Shown piece after piece: positions 14,466 to 20,918 of a DNA stretch of 23,192 bases (positions are counted from its first letter, which is position 1; each line of letters starts with the position of its first letter). The position numbers and the translations under genes are program-made. Source of the stretch: a virus; the IMG/VR virus record IMGVR_UViG_3300032293_002069, positions 1-23,192 of that record; one strand, written 5' to 3'. Under the pieces are notes generated by a model. The model did not search any database. It was not told the origin of the DNA and saw nothing but the letters and a program-made list of their open reading frames with translations.

Positions 14466-15334
14466 GAAACGAGATCGACGACCGCCTGGAACTTGAATTC
14501 GAAGCCGACGCGGAGTGGAAGGCCTACCAGACCCGCGTCGCCCGGATTCTAACGAAGCGCAACGGAGGCAAACCCCTCAACAAAGAGGAGACCGCCATCC
14601 TGGCCGACTATAAGGTCGCCACCGGCCTGAAGGAGCCGCCCCGAAACCACCAAGGCGAGATCATCCCGCCCATCCTCTACGGATACAACGAAGCCGCCGA
14701 GGCCTTCAACGTGGCCAGGGAGCAACTGTACACGCTTCGAAAGAACAACAGCCCCGCCTTCACCCACAACATCATCCTCGCCGCCACCTTGAGCGAGGAA
14801 CTAAAGGCCAACCCAAACCCCGAGTACGCGCCCCTTAACGCCATCCACACCGGAGCCAAAGGCAAGCTGACGCCGGAGCTAATGGAGAGCATCGTCGCCC
14901 AACTCAGCACCTGCCCCGTCCTTTCCACCGTAGCCGGAGCCCACGGAATAACTGGTGCAACGCTATCGATCTGGAGGAGCAAAGGCGAGGCCGGAGAAAA
15001 GAGGTACGTTGAATTCTTTAAACGCACAGAGGCCGCGCTGGAAGAAAGCCGCCTCGGCCTAATTCGAGACATTGCAACGGACCCCGACTGGAGAGCCAAG
15101 CTGACCATCCTGGAGCGGACCCAGCCGGAGAAATTCGGACGCGTCCACCGCCTCGAGCACACCGGGAAAGACGGAAAAGACCTCCCGGCCCCGACCACGG
15201 CCACACCGATGGTCACGGTCATTCTTGGCACCGGCCAGACCGGCCCGAACCCCTACGACCCCGACGCGCCGCCGCCGGAGGAGATCCCGGAGGAGCCCGA
15301 CGACGACGAGGATGGAGAGGAGGCCGGAGAATGA
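14462..15334 (+). CDS. Probable terminase small subunit
   Basis: A 290-aa protein with two possible helix-turn-helix segments: GYNEAAEAFNVAREQLYTLR (74-93), and CPVLSTVAGAHGITGATLSI followed by WRSKG (151-175). After the second come FFKRTEAALEESRLGLI and a TILERTQPEKFGRV segment (about 214-227), a layout seen in small terminase and related phage HTH proteins, where the latter ends the HTH-oligomerisation core. A long acidic tail (PEEIPEEPDDDEDGEEAGE) closes the protein. Small terminase recognises packaging sites and hands DNA to the large subunit, whose gene lies about 1.8 kb downstream. The start is an ATGA overlap. It is longer than most small terminases, so the assignment is moderate. Confidence 0.62.
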   Translation: MRNEIDDRLELEFEADAEWKAYQTRVARILTKRNGGKPLNKEETAILADYKVATGLKEPPRNHQGEIIPPILYGYNEAAEAFNVAREQLYTLRKNNSPAFTHNIILAATLSEELKANPNPEYAPLNAIHTGAKGKLTPELMESIVAQLSTCPVLSTVAGAHGITGATLSIWRSKGEAGEKRYVEFFKRTEAALEESRLGLIRDIATDPDWRAKLTILERTQPEKFGRVHRLEHTGKDGKDLPAPTTATPMVTVILGTGQTGPNPYDPDAPPPEEIPEEPDDDEDGEEAGE

Positions 15335-15564
15335 GCCAAAAAGCGACCGCCCGCCGAAAGCCGACTAAAGGCGACCTCATCGCCCTCGTAAACCTTGCCG
15401 CCCACGAAGCAGGCAGCGCCCTGAACGTCTACCACGACGACCGCCAGCCAGACCGCGCTGGAGAGATGCAGCGCCGACTGGGAGAGCTTCAACGATTGAT
15501 GCTGGAAGCCGCCAGCCACTACCCACCGCCCCGAGCAAGCCCATGGACGCCCCCGACGACCTAG
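15331..15564 (+). CDS. Small hypothetical helical protein
   Basis: A 77-aa basic protein with a Lys/Arg-rich N-terminus (MSQKATARRKPTKGD), a helical middle (LIALVNLAAHEAG, then MQRRLGELQRLMLEAASHY) and a proline-rich end. A good GAGGAGG site precedes the ATG, and the gene overlaps both neighbours. No family is recognised. Confidence 0.65.
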   Translation: MSQKATARRKPTKGDLIALVNLAAHEAGSALNVYHDDRQPDRAGEMQRRLGELQRLMLEAASHYPPPRASPWTPPTT

Positions 15565-16223
15565 CCGCCCTCCTGGCCGGATTGACCGGCGAGGCCATCG
15601 CCGGACAAGGCCGCGTCAACGACCTACTCCACAAGACCCCCGCCCTAACGACCGGCCTCAACACCGGAGACCTTGCCCTGCACACCAAGAGCAACCACGT
15701 GACCCTCAACCACGCAGGGATCGCCGCCGCCGCAAAGCAGATTCAGCACCTCCCCGAAGACGGATGGGCCGTGCATTGCATCATGGGCGGAGACTTCCAC
15801 GGATTCGACGTCATCCCCACCATTCAGCACCTCGCCGGATGCGCCATCGATACTCTGACCATCGCCACGCTTTCCTTTTCAAAACGCAACCTTTCAAACC
15901 TTGCCCTCATGCTTGACCAGGGAACCGTCCGCACCGTCGGCCTGTTGACCTCGGACTATTTCGCCAAGGCCGACGCCTTGATCTACGGAGCAGCCAAGCG
16001 AGAGCTCATCGAGAAACGCACCGGCCACCGCCTCGCCTTCACTCGGACCCACGCCAAGGTGATCTGCATCAAGACCGACGATGGCCGCTATTTTGTAGTC
16101 GAGAGCAGCGCCAACCTGCGAAGCTGCGTCAACTTCGAGCAATTCGCACTTTTTCAAAGCCGGGAGCTTTTCGATTGGCATTCTGACTGGATCGACTACC
16201 TTCTCACCACAGGAGGAAAATAA
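15543..16223 (+). CDS. PLD-superfamily-like protein
   Basis: A 226-aa protein resembling phospholipase-D-type proteins. The HKD-like block is FTRTHAKVICIK (H170, K172), followed by FVVESSANLRS (SSAN, 188-191), which matches the GSxN part of the HxK...GSxxN motif with Ser-Ser-Ala-Asn. An earlier block, IATLSFSKRN (107-116), fits the strand and loop seen at the start of each half-site. Only one HxK is visible, so it would need a dimer to make a full active site, as in Nuc-like nucleases. The Asp following HxK is not clear. A nuclease role in packaging is possible but unproven. It overlaps the upstream gene by 22 bp. Confidence 0.65.
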   Translation: MDAPDDLAALLAGLTGEAIAGQGRVNDLLHKTPALTTGLNTGDLALHTKSNHVTLNHAGIAAAAKQIQHLPEDGWAVHCIMGGDFHGFDVIPTIQHLAGCAIDTLTIATLSFSKRNLSNLALMLDQGTVRTVGLLTSDYFAKADALIYGAAKRELIEKRTGHRLAFTRTHAKVICIKTDDGRYFVVESSANLRSCVNFEQFALFQSRELFDWHSDWIDYLLTTGGK

Positions 16224-16227
16224 AGCC

Positions 16228-16353
16228 ATGGCCAAAAAAGCAGCAAAGAAAGCAGCCACCAAACGAGCACGTCCACGCCCACCCCGGCCCCGCCCCGGCG
16301 GAGGAGCCCGCAGCGGAGGAGGAGCAGGCGACGACGGCGGAGATCCATTCTAG
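16228..16353 (+). CDS. 41-aa basic protein with SSB-like acidic C-terminal tip
   Basis: A short frame from ATG 16228 to TAG 16353, with AGGAGG at 16211-16216 ahead of it. The N-terminus is strongly basic (MAKKAAKKAATKRARPRP), a Gly-rich linker follows, and it ends GDDGGDPF. The end resembles the acidic tip of bacterial SSB proteins, which ends in Asp-x-Pro-Phe and docks many repair and replication enzymes. A peptide with a DNA-binding tail and an SSB-type tip but no OB-fold would be unusual. It could alternatively be a packaging or histone-like peptide. The good ribosome site supports translation. Confidence 0.55.
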   Translation: MAKKAAKKAATKRARPRPPRPRPGGGARSGGGAGDDGGDPF

Positions 16354-16420
16354 GCCACCACCGGCCACCCCGAGACCCGAAAGCACCGACGGCAACGCAC
16401 CGCCGCCCCACCGAGCCCAC

Positions 16421-16606
16421 ATGACACCACCCCAAACGCCCCCAGGATACAACACCACGCATCGCCGCCGAGCCGAGGCCGGTCGCTGCGTAGGATGCGG
16501 AAGCGGAAAGCTTCACACGCTCCGTTTTTGCTTTCCCTGTGCCAGCGCCAAAGCCGAGGAGGCCCGCCTCGCCTACAAAGCCCGAACCCGGACCAAAGCA
16601 GCATGA
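16421..16606 (+). CDS. Small zinc-ribbon protein
   Basis: A 61-aa protein with two CxxC pairs, CVGC (about 23-26) and CFPC (about 37-40), about 10 residues apart, plus basic flanks (RRRAEAGR and YKARTRTKAA). It is a probable single zinc ribbon binding nucleic acid or protein. A degenerate start motif, CCGAGCCCAC (16411-16420), touches the ATG. The stop overlaps the next start (ATGA). The 67 bp before it hold the motif-like CCGAGACCC and no other gene. Confidence 0.65.
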   Translation: MTPPQTPPGYNTTHRRRAEAGRCVGCGSGKLHTLRFCFPCASAKAEEARLAYKARTRTKAA

Positions 16607-17118
16607 AGCACCGCCGCCCCTTTCAGACTTGGAAAGACCTCGAGACCGACGAGCCCGTCCCAGGCCCGGAAAAAAGCCTCCGCCTTTTTGCATTCAGGAA
16701 CCCCAGAATGAACTTCATCGAAGTTTACCTCTGGTCCCACGCCTACCAAATGCGAGCCGCCCGCCAGCGAGCAAGCCAGAGAGAGCGAGCCAAAACCCAA
16801 GGCTTTTTTCACGAATTCCATGAGCAAAAGATCGACCGCAACCGCCGAGGCCACGCCATCGGAAGCAAGAAGATCGGAGAAATTCACCTGTGCCGCAAAT
16901 TCCTGACCGTTGACACCATTTCCCACGAAGTCCACCACGCCACCCTGGCCTGGGGCCACAGGTTGAAACGGCCCCTGCCACAGACGACCGAGGAATCCTG
17001 GACCGAGCCCAAGCACAACGTCCGATGGAGCCCCGAGGAATTGAGCGCGACCCTCCAAGGCCAATGGACCGACGACCTCGTACAAGCCTTTTGTGAGCAC
17101 GTAGCCGCCCGGAAATGA
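16603..17118 (+). CDS. HExxH putative metallopeptidase-like protein
   Basis: A 171-aa protein with the segment IGEIHLCRKFLTVDTISHEV (about 91-110), and HEVHH at 108-112 giving HExxH. Two His and one Glu of this motif bind and activate zinc in zincin peptidases. The later EELSATLQG and AFCEHVAARK region (E165) could provide the third ligand. This strand-helix arrangement, with a hydrophobic strand before HExxH, resembles the ImmA/IrrE or SprT-like folds, but no regulator partner is nearby. Its place directly before the large terminase, with an ATGA overlap, is odd for a regulator, so it may act on a packaging or head protein. The start at 16603 is chosen over in-frame upstream ATGs because it makes the ATGA overlap. 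Confidence 0.68.
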   Translation: MKHRRPFQTWKDLETDEPVPGPEKSLRLFAFRNPRMNFIEVYLWSHAYQMRAARQRASQRERAKTQGFFHEFHEQKIDRNRRGHAIGSKKIGEIHLCRKFLTVDTISHEVHHATLAWGHRLKRPLPQTTEESWTEPKHNVRWSPEELSATLQGQWTDDLVQAFCEHVAARK

Positions 17119-18509
17119 TCACGCTAGAGCTTCAACCGAAGCAGGCCGAAGCCTTCACCAGCCGAGCCACCGAACTGCTGTACGGCGGAGCCGCCGGAGG
17201 AGGAAAGAGCCACCTCGTCCGGGTCGCCTTGATTGCATGGTGCCAGATGATCCCCGGCCTGCAATGCGCCCTTTTCCGCCGGACTTTTGCCGACCTTCAC
17301 AAAAACCACATGGAAGGCCCAACAAGCTTTCCCCAGCTTCTAGCGCCCCTGGTCAACGCAGGCCACGCCCGCATCGTGCAAGGGGAAATCATATTTAGCA
17401 ACGGGAGCCGGATAAGCCTGTGCCATTGCCAGCACGAAAAAGACAAGCTCAAGTACCAGGGGGCCGAGTTTCACGTCCTAGCCATCGACGAGCTAACCCA
17501 CTTCACCGAAACCATTTACAGGTACCTCCGGGGCCGCGTCCGCATGACCGGCCTGGACATACCCAAGCACCTCAAGCACCTTTTCCCCAGGATCATCACC
17601 AGCGCCAACCCCGGTGGCCCCGGGCATTCATTCGTGAAGCGGACCTGGGTGAAGAAAGGCGAACGACCGCACCGAGCGAGCAAAAAGGAAGGTGGATTTA
17701 TTCGACAATTCATCAGCGCCAAGCTTTCCGACAACTACGCCCTGCTCAGAGACGACCCCGAGTACGCCACCCGCCTCGAAGGCCTCGGCGACGCCGCCCT
17801 GGTCCGCGCACTAAGGGACGGAGACTGGGACGTCGTAGCCGGTGCGATGTGGGGCGAGGTTTGGAGAAACGCCCGCCACACTTGCGAAGCCTTCCCCATA
17901 CCGCACGACTGGCCAATCTGGGTCGGAGCCGACGACGGGTACAACGACGCCGCTGCAATGGTATGGTTTACAGAGAACCCCAGGACCAAGACCGTGTACG
18001 CTATTGCCGAGCTTTACCAGACCGGCCTCCTCCCGGAGCAATTCGTCACCCTTGCCACCAAGATCAACAGATCGATTTTGAGGACCGACGAGCGAGGCGA
18101 CATCAGCGCCAACACCGAGCCCATCCGAGGCTTTATGGACAGCGCCGCCTTTGCCGACCACGGCCAGACCGGCCCCAACGGAGAGAAGGCCGTGCCCCGA
18201 GGGAACCAACTGGTCGCCCTGGGCCTCAAGCTAAAACCAGTCCCCAAGTGGCAAGGGAGCCGCGTCCATGGCGTCCAGGAGATCCACCGCCTCCTTGCAC
18301 CCAACAGCAAAGACCCGGAGAAGCGCCCCGGCCTCATTTTCTTCAAACGCTGCAAGCAGGCCATCGAGACGATCCCGACAATAGGCCGAGACGACAAGCA
18401 GCCGGAGGACACCGACCCAGACAACCCGGACGACCACATCGTCGACGCCGTCCGCTATGGCATCCAGTTCAAACGAGGAAAACCCGGAACATTGAAAATC
18501 AACGCTTGA
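17115..18509 (+). CDS. terL: Terminase large subunit
   Basis: A 464-aa DNA-packaging motor with nuclease. The ATPase has Walker A GGAAGGGKS (24-32), Walker B VLAIDE (120-125) and a coupling-motif-like SANPGG (162-167). The RNase H-fold nuclease has acidic residues in GADDGYND (D272/D273), FMDSAAF (D341) and DDHIVDAVRYG (D443). It pumps phage DNA into the procapsid and cuts it at start and end. It begins at an ATGA overlap. Its stop codon overlaps a promoter -35 box (18506-18511). In most phages the portal gene follows directly; here about 2.4 kb of other genes intervene. Confidence 0.92.
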   Translation: MITLELQPKQAEAFTSRATELLYGGAAGGGKSHLVRVALIAWCQMIPGLQCALFRRTFADLHKNHMEGPTSFPQLLAPLVNAGHARIVQGEIIFSNGSRISLCHCQHEKDKLKYQGAEFHVLAIDELTHFTETIYRYLRGRVRMTGLDIPKHLKHLFPRIITSANPGGPGHSFVKRTWVKKGERPHRASKKEGGFIRQFISAKLSDNYALLRDDPEYATRLEGLGDAALVRALRDGDWDVVAGAMWGEVWRNARHTCEAFPIPHDWPIWVGADDGYNDAAAMVWFTENPRTKTVYAIAELYQTGLLPEQFVTLATKINRSILRTDERGDISANTEPIRGFMDSAAFADHGQTGPNGEKAVPRGNQLVALGLKLKPVPKWQGSRVHGVQEIHRLLAPNSKDPEKRPGLIFFKRCKQAIETIPTIGRDDKQPEDTDPDNPDDHIVDAVRYGIQFKRGKPGTLKINA

Positions 18510-18533
18510 CCTTTGCGGGATAAATAGGACAAT
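18506..18533 (+). promoter_or_regulatory. Putative promoter after the terminase gene
   Basis: TTGACC (18506-18511), 16-bp spacer, then GACAAT (18528-18533). It contains ATAAATAGG (18520-18528), the same string found in the spacer of the promoter at 6658. It overlaps the terminase stop and would drive the 18560 gene and its followers. The -10 box is weaker than that of the first promoter. Confidence 0.5.
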
Positions 18534-18543
18534 GCGCCCACAC

Positions 18544-18553
18544 CCGAGACACC
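18544..18553 (+). promoter_or_regulatory. Start-associated motif, exact copy 8
   Basis: Exact CCGAGACACC, 6 nt before the ATG at 18560, in the context CCGAGACACCCAACCCATG seen also at 4378. It is the last exact copy in the window. Confidence 0.8.
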
Positions 18554-18559
18554 CAACCC

Positions 18560-18946
18560 ATGACCACCCCCGACCTCTTCCCCGGATTTGACAGCAGCAG
18601 CGCCGCCTCCATTCTTGCCAGCGCCCATCAGGCCACCCGAGCAGGCCAGAGCGTCCAGCGACACCACAACGCCCTCGCGCTACTTTGGCCCGGAGAGTTT
18701 ACAACACCGGCCAACCTTGAGCGCCGCCTCCGCCGCGTCCAGGACGAGCACCGACGGCAACGCGACCACCGGACCAGCCTCCTGAGCTTGACGCCGGTCA
18801 CCCTTTCCGAAGCGCAACCCGGAGAGCGCCTCCTGGTGGCCTTCCTTGGCATGACCACCGAGGCCATCGAGATCGTCCCGAACCTTCCAGAGCACGCCGA
18901 CAAGCTGAAGAACCGCGCCGCGCAGCTTTACCGCTTCACCCGATGA
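18560..18946 (+). CDS. Hypothetical protein
   Basis: A 128-aa basic, mostly helical protein. It contains a helical basic stretch (ERRLRRVQDEHRRQRDHRT) that could be a coiled coil or DNA-contact helix, and a hydrophobic strand, RLLVAFLGM, in the second half. No motif is recognised. It begins the accessory block between terminase and portal, has its own putative promoter and start motif, and overlaps the next gene (ATGA). Confidence 0.7.
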   Translation: MTTPDLFPGFDSSSAASILASAHQATRAGQSVQRHHNALALLWPGEFTTPANLERRLRRVQDEHRRQRDHRTSLLSLTPVTLSEAQPGERLLVAFLGMTTEAIEIVPNLPEHADKLKNRAAQLYRFTR

Positions 18947-19161
18947 GCACCGCGCCCCAGCCTTTCCGATGGAGCCCACCCAAGCCAGAGCCCCCAACGG
19001 CCCTGACGACCAGCCGCCTCCTGCCTTGCTTTGTCCGCCGGACCTACACCGGCCCGGACACCTTCACCGACCGCCTCGGCTTCCAGGCCCAGACAGCGAC
19101 CGAGCGCCACGCCTTGAGCCTTTGGAAACCAGGAAACCCCGAGATCATCATCACCCCATGA
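18943..19161 (+). CDS. Small hypothetical protein
   Basis: A 72-aa protein beginning at an ATGA overlap and ending at another one, so it bridges its two neighbours. It is rich in Pro and Thr with a short central strand (SRLLPCFVRRTYTGPD). No family is recognised. The overlaps at both ends are the main support. Confidence 0.62.
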   Translation: MSTAPQPFRWSPPKPEPPTALTTSRLLPCFVRRTYTGPDTFTDRLGFQAQTATERHALSLWKPGNPEIIITP

Positions 19162-19805
19162 AAAAACGAAGCATGAACCCCAAAGGAGGCGACGACGACA
19201 TCCACACGCCCGACGACCTCGCCCTGGCCATTGTCCGCCACTTCCAGCCCACCGGGACCATCCTGGAGCCTTGCAGCGGGGGCGGAGCCTTCCTCCGCGC
19301 CTTTGACGCCTTCAACGCCGAGCACGCCGACCCGATGGACGGTCCCCACGATGCACGCCTCTGGTGCGTCCATTCATTCGAGATCAAAAAAGGCACCGAC
19401 TTTCTAAAGCAGGAGCCGCCCCCGCACAAATACGACTGGATCATCACCAACGAGCCCTGGAGCCTGTACCGGCCCTTTTTGGCGCAGGCCTTCAAATTTG
19501 CCCGCAACGTGGTTTTTTTGGACAAGCTCAACGCCTTTTTCAGCACGAAGGCCCGATTTAACATCGCCGAGCAAGCCGGATATTTCATGGAGCAAGTGGC
19601 CCTGGTCGAGCAGCCGCCGCCGCCCTGGAAAGAAATGGGCTTTCAGCTTGCCGCCGTCCACTTTCGGGAGCGCACGCCCAAGGAAGCCGCGACCGGCCTC
19701 CTGGGAGCGCCAAAGATTGTCCGCCTGCACTACGACCCCAAGAGCACCCAGCGAGATCCCGCAAAGCCTACCGCCGCCGATGTTCCTTTTTTGCCCCTCA
19801 CATGA
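19158..19805 (+). CDS. Class I methyltransferase-like protein with altered catalytic motif
   Basis: A 215-aa protein with the N6-adenine or related methyltransferase layout. Motif I is ILEPCSGGGAF (35-45), where the FxGxG-type S-adenosylmethionine loop reads CSGGGAF. The DWIITNEPWSLYRPFLAQ segment (93-110) fits motif IV, but the expected NPP(Y/W) is NEPW, with Glu instead of the first Pro. A hydrophobic helix and FLDKLNAFFSTKARF follow, then the usual C-terminal strands. In some family members this segment reads TNPPWS. The change may alter or abolish base methylation, or mark a subfamily. The start is an ATGA overlap; a second ATG 15 bp in is possible. Confidence 0.68.
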   Translation: MKKRSMNPKGGDDDIHTPDDLALAIVRHFQPTGTILEPCSGGGAFLRAFDAFNAEHADPMDGPHDARLWCVHSFEIKKGTDFLKQEPPPHKYDWIITNEPWSLYRPFLAQAFKFARNVVFLDKLNAFFSTKARFNIAEQAGYFMEQVALVEQPPPPWKEMGFQLAAVHFRERTPKEAATGLLGAPKIVRLHYDPKSTQRDPAKPTAADVPFLPLT

Positions 19806-19858
19806 GGAGGCAAAAGGGAACAAGCCATCACCTTTTCACCGTATTTTATTCAGATTCT

Positions 19859-20263
19859 ATGCAAACGACCCACCTCTGCCCCTTTTGCACCGTTATCCCC
19901 CTAGACCGCAAAGACCGCCCCGAACTAAAGGACAAGCCGGTCCAGCTTTCGTGCAGCCGCTGCGACGTCCACGCCATCGGAGCCACCGAAGAGGAAGCCC
20001 TCGAGCATTTCAGGAACCACCGGCCCCTGGAGCACAGGCCGGTCACCATTCCCGCCGCCCTACGCGCCGAGCTCGAGCGCACAGCCGCCATCGCCCAACT
20101 CAAGGACGACGGGCTGACCGAGGCCGAGACCTTCGCGCTCGCCGCCCTGGGAGGCGTCCCATTGACCCGGACCCCGACCGGCCTCCGCACCGGCCCCTGC
20201 GGAGTATTCAGGATCAACGGAGCGTGGCAGGTGATCCAAGGCCAGCCAGCGCCAGAGAAATGA
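19859..20263 (+). CDS. Lar-like zinc-ribbon protein (putative restriction alleviation)
   Basis: A 134-aa protein beginning MQTTHLCPFC and continuing with SCSRC and ATEEEALEHFRNH. The order CPFC, then CxxC, then EEA-x-x-x-(W/F)-x-x-(R/H) is that of Lar-type restriction alleviation proteins, which have Lar's CPFCG...C..C...EEA..WN.R. Known Lar proteins relieve type I restriction by promoting host modification. The C-terminal half (about 50-134) is extra. An in-frame ATG at 19802 would make an ATGA overlap with the upstream gene, but the intervening codons are AT-rich and unlike the phage, and CPFC near the N-terminus is usual. The AT-rich stretch 19833-19858 could be a promoter, with no clear boxes. 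Confidence 0.55.
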   Translation: MQTTHLCPFCTVIPLDRKDRPELKDKPVQLSCSRCDVHAIGATEEEALEHFRNHRPLEHRPVTIPAALRAELERTAAIAQLKDDGLTEAETFALAALGGVPLTRTPTGLRTGPCGVFRINGAWQVIQGQPAPEK

Positions 20264-20264
20264 C

Positions 20265-20292
20265 TTGTGAGACGGCCCGGACAAAGTAGGCT
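20265..20292 (+). promoter_or_regulatory. Putative promoter, TTGTGA type, copy 1
   Basis: TTGTGA (20265-20270), 16 bp, TAGGCT (20287-20292). The GACTTGTGA string at 20262-20270 recurs at 20887-20895, and GTGAGAC-GGCCCG (20267-20279) is similar to 20867-20880. It lies between the Lar-like and papain-like genes. Confidence 0.42.
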
Positions 20293-20298
20293 TTTCTC

Positions 20299-20754
20299 AT
20301 GACCGTCCTCGCCGCCGACATCATCGAACGCGCCATCCTGCACAACTACGCATTCAGCGCCAGGAACCCGCTCCTCCTCGTTGACAGCACGTACGCCACG
20401 GTCAACGACGCCGACGCCCAAGGCTACTTTTCCGCCGTTGCAAGAGTAGCCCAGCAGCAACTCGGCGAGTGGGTAGAAAACGTGATCGATTGCGACAAAT
20501 ACGCCCGCCTCGTCGCTACCCTAGCCATGGTCGGCCACGCGCAGGAGCCCGCCGCCGTCAAAAAAAAGACCGGCCTCGCTGTCGGGGTTTTTGCGTACGT
20601 TTCAGACACCCTCGGCCCGCACGCGATCAACTTTATGGTCACCAAGGTCACCGGCCAGACCCACCTCCGGGTCCGCTTTTTTGAGCCCCAGACCGGCGAG
20701 GAATTGCAGCTTTCCAACAGCGAGAAAGCCGGTATTTTGTGGGCGATCCTATGA
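20299..20754 (+). CDS. Papain-like fold protein (MOA C-terminal/agglutinin-like family)
   Basis: A 151-aa protein. Three conserved segments are visible: NVIDCDKYAR (C65), LGPHAINFMV (H108) and FFEPQTGEE (E129). A DCD-(D/K) cysteine, HA-(I/L)-N histidine and EPQTG glutamate in this order are seen in phage proteins related to the C-terminal domain of Marasmius oreades agglutinin, a papain-like cysteine protease whose triad is Cys, His and Glu. The N-terminal 40 residues resemble the leader region of such proteins. Activity and substrate are unknown. It sits just upstream of the lipoprotein and portal genes, with an ATGA overlap to the lipoprotein. Confidence 0.62.
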   Translation: MTVLAADIIERAILHNYAFSARNPLLLVDSTYATVNDADAQGYFSAVARVAQQQLGEWVENVIDCDKYARLVATLAMVGHAQEPAAVKKKTGLAVGVFAYVSDTLGPHAINFMVTKVTGQTHLRVRFFEPQTGEELQLSNSEKAGILWAIL

Positions 20755-20870
20755 AAACGCTTTTTGCCATTGCCATCGCCGCCGCCCTGACCTCTTGCAC
20801 CGGCCCCAAGCAGCCCCAGGAGCCCCGCACAATTACACTCACGCTCCCGGCGATCCCCTACGGAGAGTGA
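20751..20870 (+). CDS. Small lipoprotein
   Basis: A 39-aa protein beginning MKTLFAIAIAAALTSC: a basic residue, a hydrophobic segment, and a lipobox ALTSC with Cys16 as the lipidation site. The mature part is short and rich in Pro and Gln (TGPKQPQEPRTITLTLPAIP). It is predicted to be exported and attached to the membrane. Its length and Pro-rich mature part recall Rz1-type spanin lipoproteins, but no Rz gene surrounds it, so a superinfection-exclusion lipoprotein is another option. The start is an ATGA overlap; it was found by translating this short interval. Confidence 0.7.
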   Translation: MKTLFAIAIAAALTSCTGPKQPQEPRTITLTLPAIPYGE

Positions 20871-20889
20871 GACCGGCCCGAAAAAGGAC

Positions 20890-20918
20890 TTGTGACAGCT
20901 AGCGCCAGACGCTACCAT
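20890..20918 (+). promoter_or_regulatory. Putative promoter, TTGTGA type, copy 2, with inverted repeat
   Basis: TTGTGA (20890-20895), 17 bp, TACCAT (20913-20918). A perfect 5-bp inverted repeat, TAGCG (20900-20904) and CGCTA (20910-20914), separated by 5 nt, overlaps the -10 region and could be an operator. It would drive the portal gene. It shares GACTTGTGA with 20262-20270. Confidence 0.45.

Noticed and set aside
16495-16602. Upstream extension of the HExxH gene
   Set aside because: It overlaps the zinc-ribbon gene in another phase. The ATG at 16603 gives an ATGA overlap.
20561-20597. A-run, GC-rich core and T-run resembling a terminator
   Set aside because: It lies inside the papain-like gene and the arms do not pair well when aligned.
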